Positions 9,156 through 17,425 of a stretch of DNA of 64,000 bases are shown piece after piece (positions within the stretch are counted from its first letter, which is position 1; the number at the start of each line of letters is the position of its first letter). The stretch comes from Vibrio ponticus. Its GTDB lineage: Bacteria; Pseudomonadota; Gammaproteobacteria; Enterobacterales; Vibrionaceae. The position numbers and the translations under genes are program-made. Location: positions 434,001 through 498,000 of the forward strand of contig NZ_AP019657.1 of assembly GCF_009938225.1 (NCBI RefSeq). Direction: 5' to 3'. The notes under the pieces were generated by a model. It was not told the origin of the DNA. It was given only the letters and a program-made list of their open reading frames with translations, and searched no databases.

Positions 9156-9599
9156 ATGAAGCAAGTCACTCGTTCTGCATTGGTGTCATTTAGTGCCGAG
9201 CAGATGTTTGATCTAGTTAATGATGTAGCCAGTTACCCAGAGTTCTTGCCTGGTTGTTCCGGTTCGCGCGTCCTTGAAGCGAGCGCGTCTGGTATGGTTG
9301 CTTCGGTAGATGTCTCTAAAGCAGGGATCAGCAAAACCTTCACAACCTCTAATGAGCTTGTGGCAGGCGAGGCAATTTTGATGAACCTAGTGGATGGTCC
9401 ATTTAAAACCCTTAAAGGTGGCTGGTTCTTTACTGCTCTTGATGAACAAGCGTGTAAAGTTGAGCTAAAACTGGAATTTGAGTTTTCCAGTAAGATGATT
9501 GAAATCGCTTTCGGCAAAATTTTTAATGAGCTGACCGGTAACATGGTGAACGCTTTTACCAAGCGCGCGAAACAGGTGTACGAGTGTTATGAGTATTGA
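9156..9599 (+). CDS. ratA: RatA-type START/coenzyme Q-binding protein
   Basis: 147 residues of the polyketide cyclase/COQ10 START fold ([39 protein letters not shown], with [24 protein letters not shown] near the end). E. coli RatA has been described as an inhibitor of 70S assembly; homologues are also annotated as ubiquinone-binding proteins, so the physiological role is uncertain. A clear ribosome site (TTAGGAGAA) precedes the ATG. It is divergent from smpB and overlaps rnfH by 11 bp. Confidence 0.92.
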   Translation: MKQVTRSALVSFSAEQMFDLVNDVASYPEFLPGCSGSRVLEASASGMVASVDVSKAGISKTFTTSNELVAGEAILMNLVDGPFKTLKGGWFFTALDEQACKVELKLEFEFSSKMIEIAFGKIFNELTGNMVNAFTKRAKQVYECYEY

Positions 9600-9942
9600 G
9601 TCGGATATGATTCATGTGGAGGTAGTGTACGCACTGCCACACGAACAACGTGTGTTTACTCTGGTGGTAAATAAGGCGATGACGGTTGAAGAGATCATCG
9701 CACAATCGGGTGTACTTGAGCTTTACCCAGAGATTGACCTGAAAGAGAACAAAGTCGGCGTATACAGCCGTAATGTGCGTTTAGACGCGACAGTGCGTGA
9801 TGGCGATCGTATTGAAATTTATCGCCCGCTGCTGGCGGATCCAAAAGAGATTCGCCGTAAACGTGCTGAGCAAGCTAAAGCGGCGGGTTCTGCTGATCCG
9901 GTAACTGGCGGCAAACCTAATGCTCTGCGTAAGAAAGATTAA
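9589..9942 (+). CDS. rnfH: RnfH-family ubiquitin-like protein (RatB)
   Basis: 117 residues with a beta-grasp fold pattern ([34 protein letters not shown] ... [40 protein letters not shown]), which is the RnfH/UPF0125 signature. Function is not established; the family is constantly paired with ratA. The start ATG lies inside the ratA end, suggesting coupled translation. The lysine-rich C-terminal 20 residues look disordered. Confidence 0.92.
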   Translation: MSIESDMIHVEVVYALPHEQRVFTLVVNKAMTVEEIIAQSGVLELYPEIDLKENKVGVYSRNVRLDATVRDGDRIEIYRPLLADPKEIRRKRAEQAKAAGSADPVTGGKPNALRKKD

Positions 9943-9964
9943 ACGTATTTGGTTTAGATAAAAC

Positions 9965-9990
9965 AAAGGCTCGCAGTTGCGAGCCTTTTT
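9965..9990. terminator. Bidirectional terminator between rnfH and bamE
   Basis: AAGGCTCGC-AGTT-GCGAGCCTT with TTTTT on the + strand side and an A-rich run on the other, between convergent rnfH (+) and bamE (-). Confidence 0.9.
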
Positions 9991-10010
9991 AATGTTTTCA
10001 ATTCAGTGAA

Positions 10011-10370
10011 TTAGTTAATACTTTCGTAGAAAGATTCACTGATTGGGTAATCACCAGTAACTTCAACCAAGCGACCTTGGTCATCAAAGCTTACGATTAA
10101 GTCACGTTGAATTGATGGATTATGACCTTCAGTATGGGAGTAGATGTAATACCAAGTATTTGGGTATCCATTTTCTACCAACATTGGTGAGCCCATAACA
10201 AAGCGTACTTGCTCCTTGCTCATACCAAACTTCAACTTGTCTACCGCTTTTTGCTCGATGTAGTTACCTTGGTTGATATCAATACGATAAACCAACTTTT
10301 CCAACAGTGAACAACCCGTCAGCATTGTCATAGCGAGTGGTAGTGCGATAAGCCACTTTTTAAATTGCAT
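10011..10370 (-). CDS. bamE: Outer membrane lipoprotein BamE
   Basis: 119 residues from ATG 10370 ([20 protein letters not shown]); a longer in-frame start at 10394 would put extra residues before the signal peptide and is rejected. The lipobox is LTGC with the lipidated Cys about residue 20. The mature part has [14 protein letters not shown] and [15 protein letters not shown], diagnostic of the SmpA/OmlA fold. It is an accessory lipoprotein of the BAM complex that inserts beta-barrel proteins in the outer membrane. Confidence 0.95.
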   Translation of the reverse strand: MQFKKWLIALPLAMTMLTGCSLLEKLVYRIDINQGNYIEQKAVDKLKFGMSKEQVRFVMGSPMLVENGYPNTWYYIYSHTEGHNPSIQRDLIVSFDDQGRLVEVTGDYPISESFYESIN

Positions 10371-10525
10371 ACTCAAATTCTTGTAACTATCCATTTGTTA
10401 ATCTGGGCTGATAATAAACAAGCTTGGCTCTAATGTAAAAAGCTCATCTTGTTTTGAATTATTTCAGACCATGATTTTTGAATTAGGTTGCAAAGTCACG
10501 ACACAAATCTGACAAAACAGCACGA

Positions 10526-12190
10526 TTACGCCGCAATCAGCAGTTCACGTGCGTTGGCAAGCGTAGATTCTGTGATTTGGCTACCGCCAAGTAGGCGAGC
10601 AAGTTCTGCGACGCGTTGTTCTTCTGCCAATTGATTCATCTGTGTTTCGGTTTTGCCACCTTTGGTCTGCTTAGCAACAAATAGCTGCTGATGTCCACAC
10701 CCTGCCACTTGTGGTAGATGCGTTACACACAGCACTTGGGTTGACTCGCCAAGCTTACGCAGCATTTTACCGACGACAGCCGCTGTTGGACCACTGATAC
10801 CCACGTCCACCTCATCGAAGATCAGGCTAGGGGTATCGACTTTCTGCGCGGTGATCACTTGGATCGCCAGTGAGATACGTGAAAGCTCACCACCAGAGGC
10901 AACTTTGGCAATTGGCTGCATTGGTTGACCTGGGTTGGTTGAGACCACAAAACATACGCTGTCTAAACCTAGTGGCGATGGATGCGTACCTTGGTTACTC
11001 ACCTCGATACTAAACTGCGCTTTTTCCATGCTAAGCTCATGCATACTTTCGGTGATCAGTTTATTGAGTTCTTTTGCGTAGCGGCAACGTGATTTATGCA
11101 GTTTTTCCGCGCTTGCCAAAAATGTTTGGTATTTGGTTTCGACGTCTTGAGCGAGCTCTTCAAGCTTTTCATCCGAACAATCAAGCTGTTCGATTTGCGC
11201 GAGCAAGTCTTGATGGTGCTGGTAAAGCTCTTCTGGCAACACATGGTGTTTACGTGACATCGACATCACTTTTGAGAAACGCTCTTCAACAAATGCCATG
11301 CGAGCAGGATCAACATCGATGTTATCCAGGTAGTTACGCAGTTCACTGTTGGCTTCTTCTACCTGGATGATCGCTTCTGCCAGCATATTTGGCAGTTCCG
11401 CTAGTTTTTCATCCAGTTCAGCAAGCTGAATTAAGGTGTGACTGGCTGATTGCAAAATACCAAGCGCATTAACCTCTTCACCTTCATAAATAAGCTCGAT
11501 GGCTTGTTGGCAAGTTGAGGCAAGTTCTCCGCTATTGGACAAGCGTTTGTGTTCTTGTTCGAGTTCTTCATACTCTTCCTCACCAAGTGAAAGTTCATTA
11601 AGTTCTTTGATTTGGTATTCCAACAGCTGTTTCTGCGCTTGGTTTTGTGCGCTATTTTCGCGTAGCTGTTTTAGGTTGTTATCCGCTTGACGCCATGTTT
11701 GGTAGGCGTTGCGGGTACTTTTCAGCAAGTTTAGGTGTCCGGCGTATTGATCGAGCATCGCCAGTTGGTATTCACTTCTCATCAACTGATGATGCGCGTG
11801 TTGACCGTGGATATTAATCAGCAGTTGCCCTAAAGATTTAAGTTGAGAAAGGGGAACAGGGCTACCGTTAATAAAGGCGCGTGAGCGACCGTCTTTGGTG
11901 ATGGTGCGGCGCAAGATGCAGTCATTGCTATCTAACAGTTCATTATCTTCTAACCAGCGGGTGGCGTGGAGGTTGTTCTCCAGTGAAAAAGCCGCACTCA
12001 CTTCGGTTTTTTCTTCACCTTGACGTACCATTGAAGCTTCAGCGCGCCCGCCTAAACACAACCCGAGTGCATCGATCGCAATGGATTTACCTGCGCCCGT
12101 TTCACCTGTAATGGTGGTCATGCCTTTAGAAAGTTCTAGCTGCAAAGATTTAACAATAGCGAAATTATTAACACTTAGATGAGCCAGCAT
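10526..12190 (-). CDS. recN: DNA repair protein RecN
   Basis: 554 residues, equal to the E. coli protein within one residue. It has the SMC-like layout: N-terminal Walker A GETGAGKS near residues 30-37, long coiled-coil centre rich in Gln/Glu/Leu, and the C-terminal ABC half with [13 protein letters not shown] and Walker [14 protein letters not shown]. It holds DNA ends together during double-strand-break repair. Two strong LexA boxes lie 28-65 bp upstream of the start, so it should be an SOS gene. Confidence 0.96.
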   Translation of the reverse strand: MLAHLSVNNFAIVKSLQLELSKGMTTITGETGAGKSIAIDALGLCLGGRAEASMVRQGEEKTEVSAAFSLENNLHATRWLEDNELLDSNDCILRRTITKDGRSRAFINGSPVPLSQLKSLGQLLINIHGQHAHHQLMRSEYQLAMLDQYAGHLNLLKSTRNAYQTWRQADNNLKQLRENSAQNQAQKQLLEYQIKELNELSLGEEEYEELEQEHKRLSNSGELASTCQQAIELIYEGEEVNALGILQSASHTLIQLAELDEKLAELPNMLAEAIIQVEEANSELRNYLDNIDVDPARMAFVEERFSKVMSMSRKHHVLPEELYQHHQDLLAQIEQLDCSDEKLEELAQDVETKYQTFLASAEKLHKSRCRYAKELNKLITESMHELSMEKAQFSIEVSNQGTHPSPLGLDSVCFVVSTNPGQPMQPIAKVASGGELSRISLAIQVITAQKVDTPSLIFDEVDVGISGPTAAVVGKMLRKLGESTQVLCVTHLPQVAGCGHQQLFVAKQTKGGKTETQMNQLAEEQRVAELARLLGGSQITESTLANARELLIAA

Positions 12191-12217
12191 TTTTATTACC
12201 TGTTTAAATGAACAATA

Positions 12218-12233
12218 CTGTATATAGATTCAG
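12218..12233. promoter_or_regulatory. LexA box 1 upstream of recN
   Basis: CTGTATATAGATTCAG: 14 of 16 positions match the consensus CTGTATATATATACAG. It is 28 bp upstream of the recN start. Confidence 0.85.
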
Positions 12234-12239
12234 TATATA

Positions 12240-12255
12240 CTGTTTCTTTATACAG
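12240..12255. promoter_or_regulatory. LexA box 2 upstream of recN
   Basis: CTGTTTCTTTATACAG keeps the full CTGT-N8-ACAG frame. Its start is 22 bp from the start of box 1, about two helical turns, so cooperative LexA binding is plausible. recN of E. coli also carries multiple LexA boxes. Confidence 0.85.
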
Positions 12256-12420
12256 TAAATACAGGTAACCAAAAAATTGTGAGGAAAGTGGAGGAAAATC
12301 AAAGTTAGCTTACATGTGTTGCTTATTTCTTGGCTGTTTTGCTGAGGAAATAAGCAAAGGGCAATTTCTAAGTGTTTGCTCTATATGACAAAATTTATAC
12401 AGCGGTGTGATTGGCGCAAT

Positions 12421-13278
12421 TTAGTTTGCTAAACGTTTTGCTAACATTTCTATGCTTTTTTGCACCGCAATCGGTGGATGCGTGTTGAAAGCGGTGAGGG
12501 CGAAGACCGTGTTGGTCGGCAGTGTCCATTGTGGCGTAAGATTGACGATCTCTGTCGATGTACGCGCAAGATAGAAGTCAGGGATTAGGCCAATGCCGGC
12601 TCCGGCACAGATTAGTGCAAGGCAGCTATGGAATGAGTTTGTCATGCAGGTTGCGTTGCTCGAAAATGGTGGTACATCGCCTGAAGTGGCTTGAAATTGG
12701 TGTATGTACTGTTGCCCCTGCCATGAGTTAGCGATATAGGGCAAAGTTTCTAGCGGTTTTCCGACCATAGCCTTATTGCCACATAAAACGTCGCGAAATT
12801 GCCCGATACGCTTTTGTTTGAGTGTGCTGTCGGGGGAGTTACCGACGCGAATAGCAAGGTCGATGTCATGCTGCATGAAGTCGAGTCGCTGATCGTCATT
12901 GATTAGCTCTGGGCGCAGTTTCGGGTACTGTTTGATAAGCTCTGCGATCACCGGAGCGACGAGCGTATCCATCAGAGCGTGTGGTGCGGTAATGCGGATT
13001 CTTCCTGCTGGTTCCGCTTGGTGCTGGCGAGTGGTGTCCCACGCTTGATCAGCAATGGTGTTGATGTTTTTACAACTCAGGTAGAACTGTTCACCCAGTT
13101 CAGTCAAGGTTTGGCGGCGCGTTGTTCGCTTTAATAACGTTACACCGAGTTCATGTTCAAGGGTTTTGAGGTGCTGACTGACGACTGATTTGGAAAGTTC
13201 GAGTTTATCCGCCGCAGCAGAAACGGAACCTTGTTCGACGATATGAGCGAAGATCGACATTTGTCTCAGTCTAGTCAT
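12421..13278 (-). CDS. LysR-family transcriptional regulator
   Basis: 285 residues. The N-terminal winged helix (MTRLRQMSIFAHIVEQGSVSAAADKLELSKSVVSQHLKTL) and RRQTLTELGEQFY are typical of the CrgA/DsdC-like subgroup, and GRIRITAPHALMDTLVAP begins the effector domain. It is divergent from a small NTF2-like gene with a 96-bp shared intergenic region, so that gene is the most likely target. Effector unknown. Confidence 0.85.
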   Translation of the reverse strand: MTRLRQMSIFAHIVEQGSVSAAADKLELSKSVVSQHLKTLEHELGVTLLKRTTRRQTLTELGEQFYLSCKNINTIADQAWDTTRQHQAEPAGRIRITAPHALMDTLVAPVIAELIKQYPKLRPELINDDQRLDFMQHDIDLAIRVGNSPDSTLKQKRIGQFRDVLCGNKAMVGKPLETLPYIANSWQGQQYIHQFQATSGDVPPFSSNATCMTNSFHSCLALICAGAGIGLIPDFYLARTSTEIVNLTPQWTLPTNTVFALTAFNTHPPIAVQKSIEMLAKRLAN

Positions 13279-13374
13279 TATTGTTCTCTTTTTCTAAACA
13301 GTGTTTTCTATTGTCTTTGTATTTCATTGTAATCAATCTACCTACACTTGGGGTATCAAAATTATTAATGAGAA

Positions 13375-13770
13375 ATGGATATGACAGTGAATACTACCGA
13401 GCAAAACGCAGTGTTAGAGGCGTGCAAACAAGGCATTAAAGCGTGGCAAACAGCATTTAATCAACAAGATGCCGAAGGCTGCGCGGCGCAGTATCAGGAA
13501 AGTTGCACTATGCACGCTCGACCATTTGGCGAGTTTACTGGGCGTGAAGCGATCCAAGCTTTTTGGCAAGACATCATGGATAAAGGTTTTAAAGACGTCG
13601 ATTACACCGAAGTAGAGTGGCAACCTCATGGTGACGATGCGTTTATTCTGTCCGCCAAGTGGACTATGAACCAAGCTTTTGGTGTTGTGCACAAAGAAGT
13701 GTGGCAACTAGAAGCCGATGGTAAAGCCCGCTTAGCCAGCGATGACTTTGAAGTATTGGGCGAACGTTAA
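13375..13770 (+). CDS. SnoaL/NTF2-like small protein
   Basis: 131 residues of the NTF2-like alpha+beta barrel type: ACKQGIKAWQTAFNQQDAEGCAAQYQESCTMHARPFGEFTGREAIQ AFWQDIM with later beta strands ending in ASDDFEVLGER. Members are ketosteroid-isomerase-like enzymes or ligand-binding proteins; the activity here is unknown. A second ATG two codons downstream (13381) is an equally good start. The divergent LysR gene is its probable regulator. It is directly followed by the 112-bp repeat array. Confidence 0.75.
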   Translation: MDMTVNTTEQNAVLEACKQGIKAWQTAFNQQDAEGCAAQYQESCTMHARPFGEFTGREAIQAFWQDIMDKGFKDVDYTEVEWQPHGDDAFILSAKWTMNQAFGVVHKEVWQLEADGKARLASDDFEVLGER

Positions 13771-13786
13771 TCGTTGCTTTGTTGAT

Positions 13787-14330
13787 GTTATTCCATGGAG
13801 CATGTAAGCGTGAGCAGGGGAGCTTATTTTTGTCGTTTAAAAGCGAGATTCCCAACTCGGTCGTTCCTCCCTCTCGGGAATGACTAACTTTTACTTTTGT
13901 CATTCCATGGAGCGCGCAAGCGCGAGCAGGGAATCTAGTATTTTTCGTTTAAAAGCGAGATTCCCAACTCGGTCGTTCCTCCCTCTCGGGAATGACTAAC
14001 TTTTATTTTTGTCATTCCATGGAGCGCGCAAGCACGAGCAGGGAATCTAGTATTTTTCGTTTAAAAGCGAGATTCCCAACTCGGTCGTTCCTCTCTCTCG
14101 GGAATGACTAACTTTTACTTTTGTCATTCCATGGAGCGCGCAAGCGCGAGCAGGGAATCCTGTTTTTGTCGTTTAAAAGCGAGATTCTCAACTCGGTCGT
14201 TCCTCCCTCTCGGGACTGACTAACTTTTACTTTTGTCATTCAATGGAGCGCGCAGCGCGAGCAGGGAATCTTGTTTTTTCGTTTAAAATAGAGATTCCCA
14301 ACTCGGTCGTTCTTCCCTCTCGGGAATGAC
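13787..14330. repeat. Five-unit tandem array of palindromic 98-bp elements (period 112 bp)
   Basis: Units start at 13787, 13899, 14011, 14123 and 14235, an exact 112-bp period: a 98-bp element (96 bp in the last unit) plus a 14-bp spacer of the form taacttttactttt. Each element begins GTCATTCC and ends GGAATGAC. Inside, GGGAATC and GATTCCC flank a short A/T-rich centre, so each unit can form two hairpins with ATTCC/GGAAT stems or one larger cruciform. The first hairpin carries GCGCGCAAGCGCG. Units differ by only a few substitutions. A related single hairpin is at 62900-62936. The array fills the 666-bp gap between the NTF2-like gene and the GIY-YIG gene. Confidence 0.95.
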
Positions 14331-14436
14331 AACGCTGAAGTGTGAAAGAATTCCTCGGGCTTCATACTATTTCAATGCGACTGTATTAGTTTGCTGTGGC
14401 AAATTAAGTCTTAAACTCTATGCCATTAATATATCG

Positions 14437-14721
14437 ATGAAACAACCAGCGGTTTACATCCTATCTAATCATACAAGACGAGCAATATACGTTGGGGTAA
14501 CGACAAATTTAAAAGCGCGAGTATGGCAGCATAAGAGCGGTGTTTGTGAAGGGTTTACCAAGCGCTATCGAATTAACAGATTGGTATATTTCGAACTTTT
14601 TAGTGATATAAGAGATGCTATAGCTCGTGAAAAGCAAATAAAAAACTGGAAGCGTGCATGGAAGAACAATTTGATCGAAAAAGTGAATCCTTCATGGAAG
14701 GATTTGTATTCGGATATATAA
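14437..14721 (+). CDS. Small GIY-YIG domain protein
   Basis: 94 residues from ATG 14437 (MKQPAVYILSNHTRRAIYVGVTTNLKARVWQH). The frame is open further upstream into the last repeat unit, but family members begin just before the VYI strand. The GIY-YIG motif is VYIL...IYVGVT, the conserved Arg is in LKARVWQH, and the metal-binding Glu is in IAREKQIKNWKR. This matches the UPF0213/YhbQ-like single-domain nuclease family, whose role is unknown. It lies directly after the palindromic array and before nadK, and looks like part of an accessory repeat island. Confidence 0.88.
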   Translation: MKQPAVYILSNHTRRAIYVGVTTNLKARVWQHKSGVCEGFTKRYRINRLVYFELFSDIRDAIAREKQIKNWKRAWKNNLIEKVNPSWKDLYSDI

Positions 14722-14729
14722 ATCAAAAA

Positions 14730-14750
14730 AGCGAAGCCCAAAGCTTCGCT
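14730..14750 (-). terminator. nadK terminator (possibly shared with GIY-YIG gene)
   Basis: AGCGAAGC / GCTTCGCT stem with a 5-nt loop, followed on the minus strand by TTTTTTGATT. It suits termination of nadK; the + side lacks a good U-tract. Confidence 0.75.
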
Positions 14751-14751
14751 C

Positions 14752-14825
14752 TTGTCCGTAAGTAAAGCGCGAGCTTTACGTTCCGTATTCCCGAAGCGAA
14801 TCATGATTCGCGTTCTCGCTTCTCA
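14752..14825. repeat. CCGTA/CGTTCCG-type dispersed repeat segment
   Basis: This segment contains GTCCGTAAGTAAAGCGCGAG, ACGTTCCGTATTCCC and the palindrome GCGAATCATGATTCGC. It shares the TCCGTA...CGTTCCGT wording with segments at 35695-35745, 62985-63040 and, inverted, 16545-16600. It sits directly 3' of nadK. Confidence 0.5.
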
Positions 14826-14835
14826 ACTCTCGCCT

Positions 14836-15720
14836 CTAAAACAGCTTACTCGACCAACCCAGCTTGTTACGCAGTACATGGTAGTAGCTGTAATCTTTCG
14901 GGTGGATCAGCTTTAGCACATTTGGGCTTTGGTAAATGTGGATCTCATCACCTGGGGATACAGGTAGTGAAACTTGTCCGTCACAGCTAACTTCTTGCGT
15001 GCCACGGTTGTCCGGAGATACTACGAGCTTGATGCGGCGTTTGCTATCAACCACCAGTGGGCGGCTTGATAGGGTATGTGGGAACATCGGCACCAGCGAA
15101 ATAGCGTTTAAGCTTGGGGATAGAATCGGACCGCCACCAGAGAGGGAATAAGCGGTTGAACCAGTTGGCGTTGAAATGATCAAACCATCAGAGCGTTGGG
15201 AGAAGGCGAAGCTGTCATCGATATACACTTCAAATTCAATCATGTGTGCCACTTGCCCTGGGTGGAGCACCGCTTCGTTTAACGCGGCATTGTGGCTTTT
15301 GATCTGCTTATGACGATGAATTTCCGCTTCAAGCAAGAAGCGTTCTTCTTCAATAAATTCGCCATCCAACACCGCTTTAAGTGCGGTCTGGAAATCTTCA
15401 GGGTTAAGATCGGTCAAAAAGCCAAGATTTCCGCGGTTGACGCCAATGACGGAGATATCGAATCGTGACAGTACACGCGCTGCACCCAGCATGTTGCCAT
15501 CACCACCCACAACAATTGCCAAATCGGCAATTTTGCCAAGTTGGATAAGGCTCGCAAAATGCTCTTGTGGGATGTCACTAAGAATGTCGCTTAAGCGGTC
15601 GTCAATGTATACGCTGTAACCCTCAGCGGTTAACCAATCAAACAGCTCTCTATGGGTTTGAATTGCTTGCTGATCTCGAGGTTTACCAATGATAGCGATC
15701 ACTTCAAAAGGTTTTTTCAT
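14836..15720 (-). CDS. nadK: NAD kinase
   Basis: 294 residues (E. coli 292). The family motif GGDGNML is near residue 72, with [13 protein letters not shown], the catalytic-region NDAVLH-like block ([10 protein letters not shown]) and [17 protein letters not shown]. It phosphorylates NAD to NADP in the cytoplasm. The gene is divergent from grpE, the arrangement found in E. coli and Vibrio. Confidence 0.96.
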   Translation of the reverse strand: MKKPFEVIAIIGKPRDQQAIQTHRELFDWLTAEGYSVYIDDRLSDILSDIPQEHFASLIQLGKIADLAIVVGGDGNMLGAARVLSRFDISVIGVNRGNLGFLTDLNPEDFQTALKAVLDGEFIEEERFLLEAEIHRHKQIKSHNAALNEAVLHPGQVAHMIEFEVYIDDSFAFSQRSDGLIISTPTGSTAYSLSGGGPILSPSLNAISLVPMFPHTLSSRPLVVDSKRRIKLVVSPDNRGTQEVSCDGQVSLPVSPGDEIHIYQSPNVLKLIHPKDYSYYHVLRNKLGWSSKLF

Positions 15721-15741
15721 GTCTTTTCCGGCACAATTAGG

Positions 15742-15770
15742 CTTGATTCGATAATCTTCATCCCCATAAT
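15742..15770 (+). promoter_or_regulatory. Sigma-32 heat-shock promoter for grpE
   Basis: CTTGATT, a 13-bp spacer, then CCCCATAAT. This is close to the sigma-32 consensus CTTGAAA-N11-16-CCCCATnT. It is 95 bp upstream of the grpE start. Confidence 0.85.
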
Positions 15771-15864
15771 AATGGCAAGTTAGCTAAATATGCGAATTTT
15801 TGTGTATTTATAGCGTGTATTCGTGACACGCGGGCAGCACAAATACGTGAATTCTGGAGATATC

Positions 15865-16470
15865 ATGAGCAACGAAGAGAAAAAGATCCAAGAAGAAGAG
15901 CTTCAGCAGCAAGAGAAAGCAGTTGAGTCTGACGTAGAAGCAGTTGGTACAGACGCTGATATCGAATGGAACGAAGAGACTGAGCTAGACGAGCAAGAAG
16001 CGAAGATTGCTCAACTAGAAGCAGCTCTACTTTCTAGCGAAGCGAAAATCAAAGATCAGCAAGACAGCGTGCTACGTGCGAAAGCAGAAGTAGAAAACAT
16101 GCGTCGTCGTACTGAAACTGAAATCGATAAAGCGCGTAAATACGCGCTTAACAAGTTTGCTGAAGAGCTACTGCCAGTAATCGATAACCTAGAGCGCGCT
16201 ATTGCAGCCGCTGACGGTGAAAACGAAGTAGTGAAGCCACTACTTGAAGGCGTAGAACTGACGCACAAAACTTTCGCAGACGCAGTTGCGAAGTTCGGCT
16301 TGAAAGAAATCAACCCTGAAGGTGAAGCATTCAACCCTGAATTCCACCAAGCGATGTCGATTCAAGAGAGCCCAGACCATGAGTCAAACACAGTTATGTT
16401 CGTAATGCAGAAAGGCTACGAGCTTAACGGTCGCGTGATCCGCCCTGCCATGGTTATGGTTGCGAAGTAA
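15865..16470 (+). CDS. grpE: Nucleotide exchange factor GrpE
   Basis: 201 residues from ATG 15865, preceded by TCTGGAGATATC; an upstream in-frame start at 15823 overlaps the promoter leader and is rejected. The Glu/Gln-rich N-terminal region is followed by the long coiled coil ([20 protein letters not shown] ... [20 protein letters not shown]) and the C-terminal beta wing ending VMVAK. It releases ADP from DnaK. Codon usage is strongly biased like the other chaperone genes here. Confidence 0.96.
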   Translation: MSNEEKKIQEEELQQQEKAVESDVEAVGTDADIEWNEETELDEQEAKIAQLEAALLSSEAKIKDQQDSVLRAKAEVENMRRRTETEIDKARKYALNKFAEELLPVIDNLERAIAAADGENEVVKPLLEGVELTHKTFADAVAKFGLKEINPEGEAFNPEFHQAMSIQESPDHESNTVMFVMQKGYELNGRVIRPAMVMVAK

Positions 16471-16504
16471 ACGCGCTTCAGCGCTCGCGCTAAAATTGAA
16501 TCTA

Positions 16505-16535
16505 ACGCCTCGTCTTCGGATGGGGCGTTTTTTTT
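16505..16535 (+). terminator. grpE terminator
   Basis: ACGCCTCGTC-TTCG-GATGGGGCGT with two G-U pairs, followed by TTTTTTTT. It uncouples grpE from dnaK. Confidence 0.85.
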
Positions 16536-16605
16536 GGAGCGCTTCGCTTACGGGCGCTTCGCTTACAGAACGCTGGCGCTACGGAGCAATGGATGTTTGT
16601 TGTTA
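16536..16605. repeat. GC-rich short repeats (GCGCTTCGCTTAC; inverted CGTTCCG family)
   Basis: GGAGCGCTTCGCTTAC is followed directly by GGGCGCTTCGCTTACAGAAC, and then CGCTGGCGCTACGGAGC. Read on the minus strand this gives TCCGTAGCGCCAGCGTTCTG, which matches the dispersed repeats at 35695 and 62985. It lies at the 3' end of the four-helix-bundle gene. Confidence 0.6.
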
Positions 16606-16615
16606 AGCTTTGGAC

Positions 16616-16966
16616 TTAAGCGGTAAACCTGCGATGTTTGCGGATTAGGCTAAACAACATTTTACTTATCCGCTCACATTGCTCGCAAAGTAAGTCACAA
16701 TCTGATTGAGGTATGTAATTGAGCTCTTTTGCCATCATCAATTGGGTTTTAAGTTCTCCAGTTGAACCTTTCGCAACGTTAAAAAAATACGCGGTTTCTT
16801 TATCGCTATACCTCTCAACACCTTCCGCGATATTACTGGGAATGGATAATGCTGACCGGCGAATTTGATCGCGAAAAGCATAGTCATTGGTGAATCGAAA
16901 TTGCTGGTAGGTTTCTTTACACAATGCAAAGCTTAATTTCCATACGTCTAAGTTCTGGTATTTCAT
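16616..16966 (-). CDS. Four-helix-bundle protein (23S rRNA intervening-sequence/S23 family)
   Basis: 116 residues, all helical, with the family blocks YQNLDVWKLSFALCKETY, FRDQIRRSALSIPSNIAEGVERYSDKE and FFNVAKGSTGELKTQLMMAKELNYI. The family is encoded in 23S rRNA intervening sequences and scattered in many genomes, and resembles the Avd accessory protein of diversity-generating retroelements; its function is unknown. No reverse transcriptase or retroelement lies in the window. It interrupts the usual grpE-dnaK neighbourhood and is bordered by short repeats on both sides, so it is probably an acquired insertion. Confidence 0.88.
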   Translation of the reverse strand: MKYQNLDVWKLSFALCKETYQQFRFTNDYAFRDQIRRSALSIPSNIAEGVERYSDKETAYFFNVAKGSTGELKTQLMMAKELNYIPQSDCDLLCEQCERISKMLFSLIRKHRRFTA

Positions 16967-17090
16967 GGTGATGTTCCCCGTTTGCGAAAACGCTAGTTTT
17001 GCCGAAGGGCATTGTTATCTAGTGGGAAAATAGGATGAGAGATTGGAAGTTGATTCAACAGTTGACAATGCTTGTCCCCAAAAAAACAAA

Positions 17091-17248
<158 letters not shown>

Positions 17249-17350
17249 TTTTTTTAATTTTTTTCCCTTGTTCCCTTGAAATGCTGTTTAGCGCCCTTAT
17301 CTATGGTGCATACGAGAAGCAAACATTAAAACTTTTGTTTGTGAGCAAGG

Positions 17351-17379
17351 GTTGAAACCCGATTCTCTATCCCCCACAT
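17351..17379 (+). promoter_or_regulatory. Sigma-32 promoter for dnaK
   Basis: GTTGAAA, a 14-bp spacer, then CCCCACAT, close to the sigma-32 consensus. The -10 is inside a 7-bp inverted repeat (TATCCCC / GGGGATA, 17368-17387). It lies 47 bp before the dnaK ATG. Confidence 0.8.
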
Positions 17380-17425
17380 AGGGGATATAGCAAAACGAAA
17401 ATAGAATTTATTCGGAGATAGCCTG

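Noticed and set aside
13787..14330. The regular 112-bp array as a CRISPR array
   Set aside because: The repeated part is 98 bp and the 14-bp spacers are nearly identical, so there are no unique spacers, and no cas genes are nearby.
16616..16966. A diversity-generating retroelement based on the Avd-like protein
   Set aside because: No reverse transcriptase, template repeat or variable repeat is found nearby; the heptamer array does not fit a TR/VR pair.
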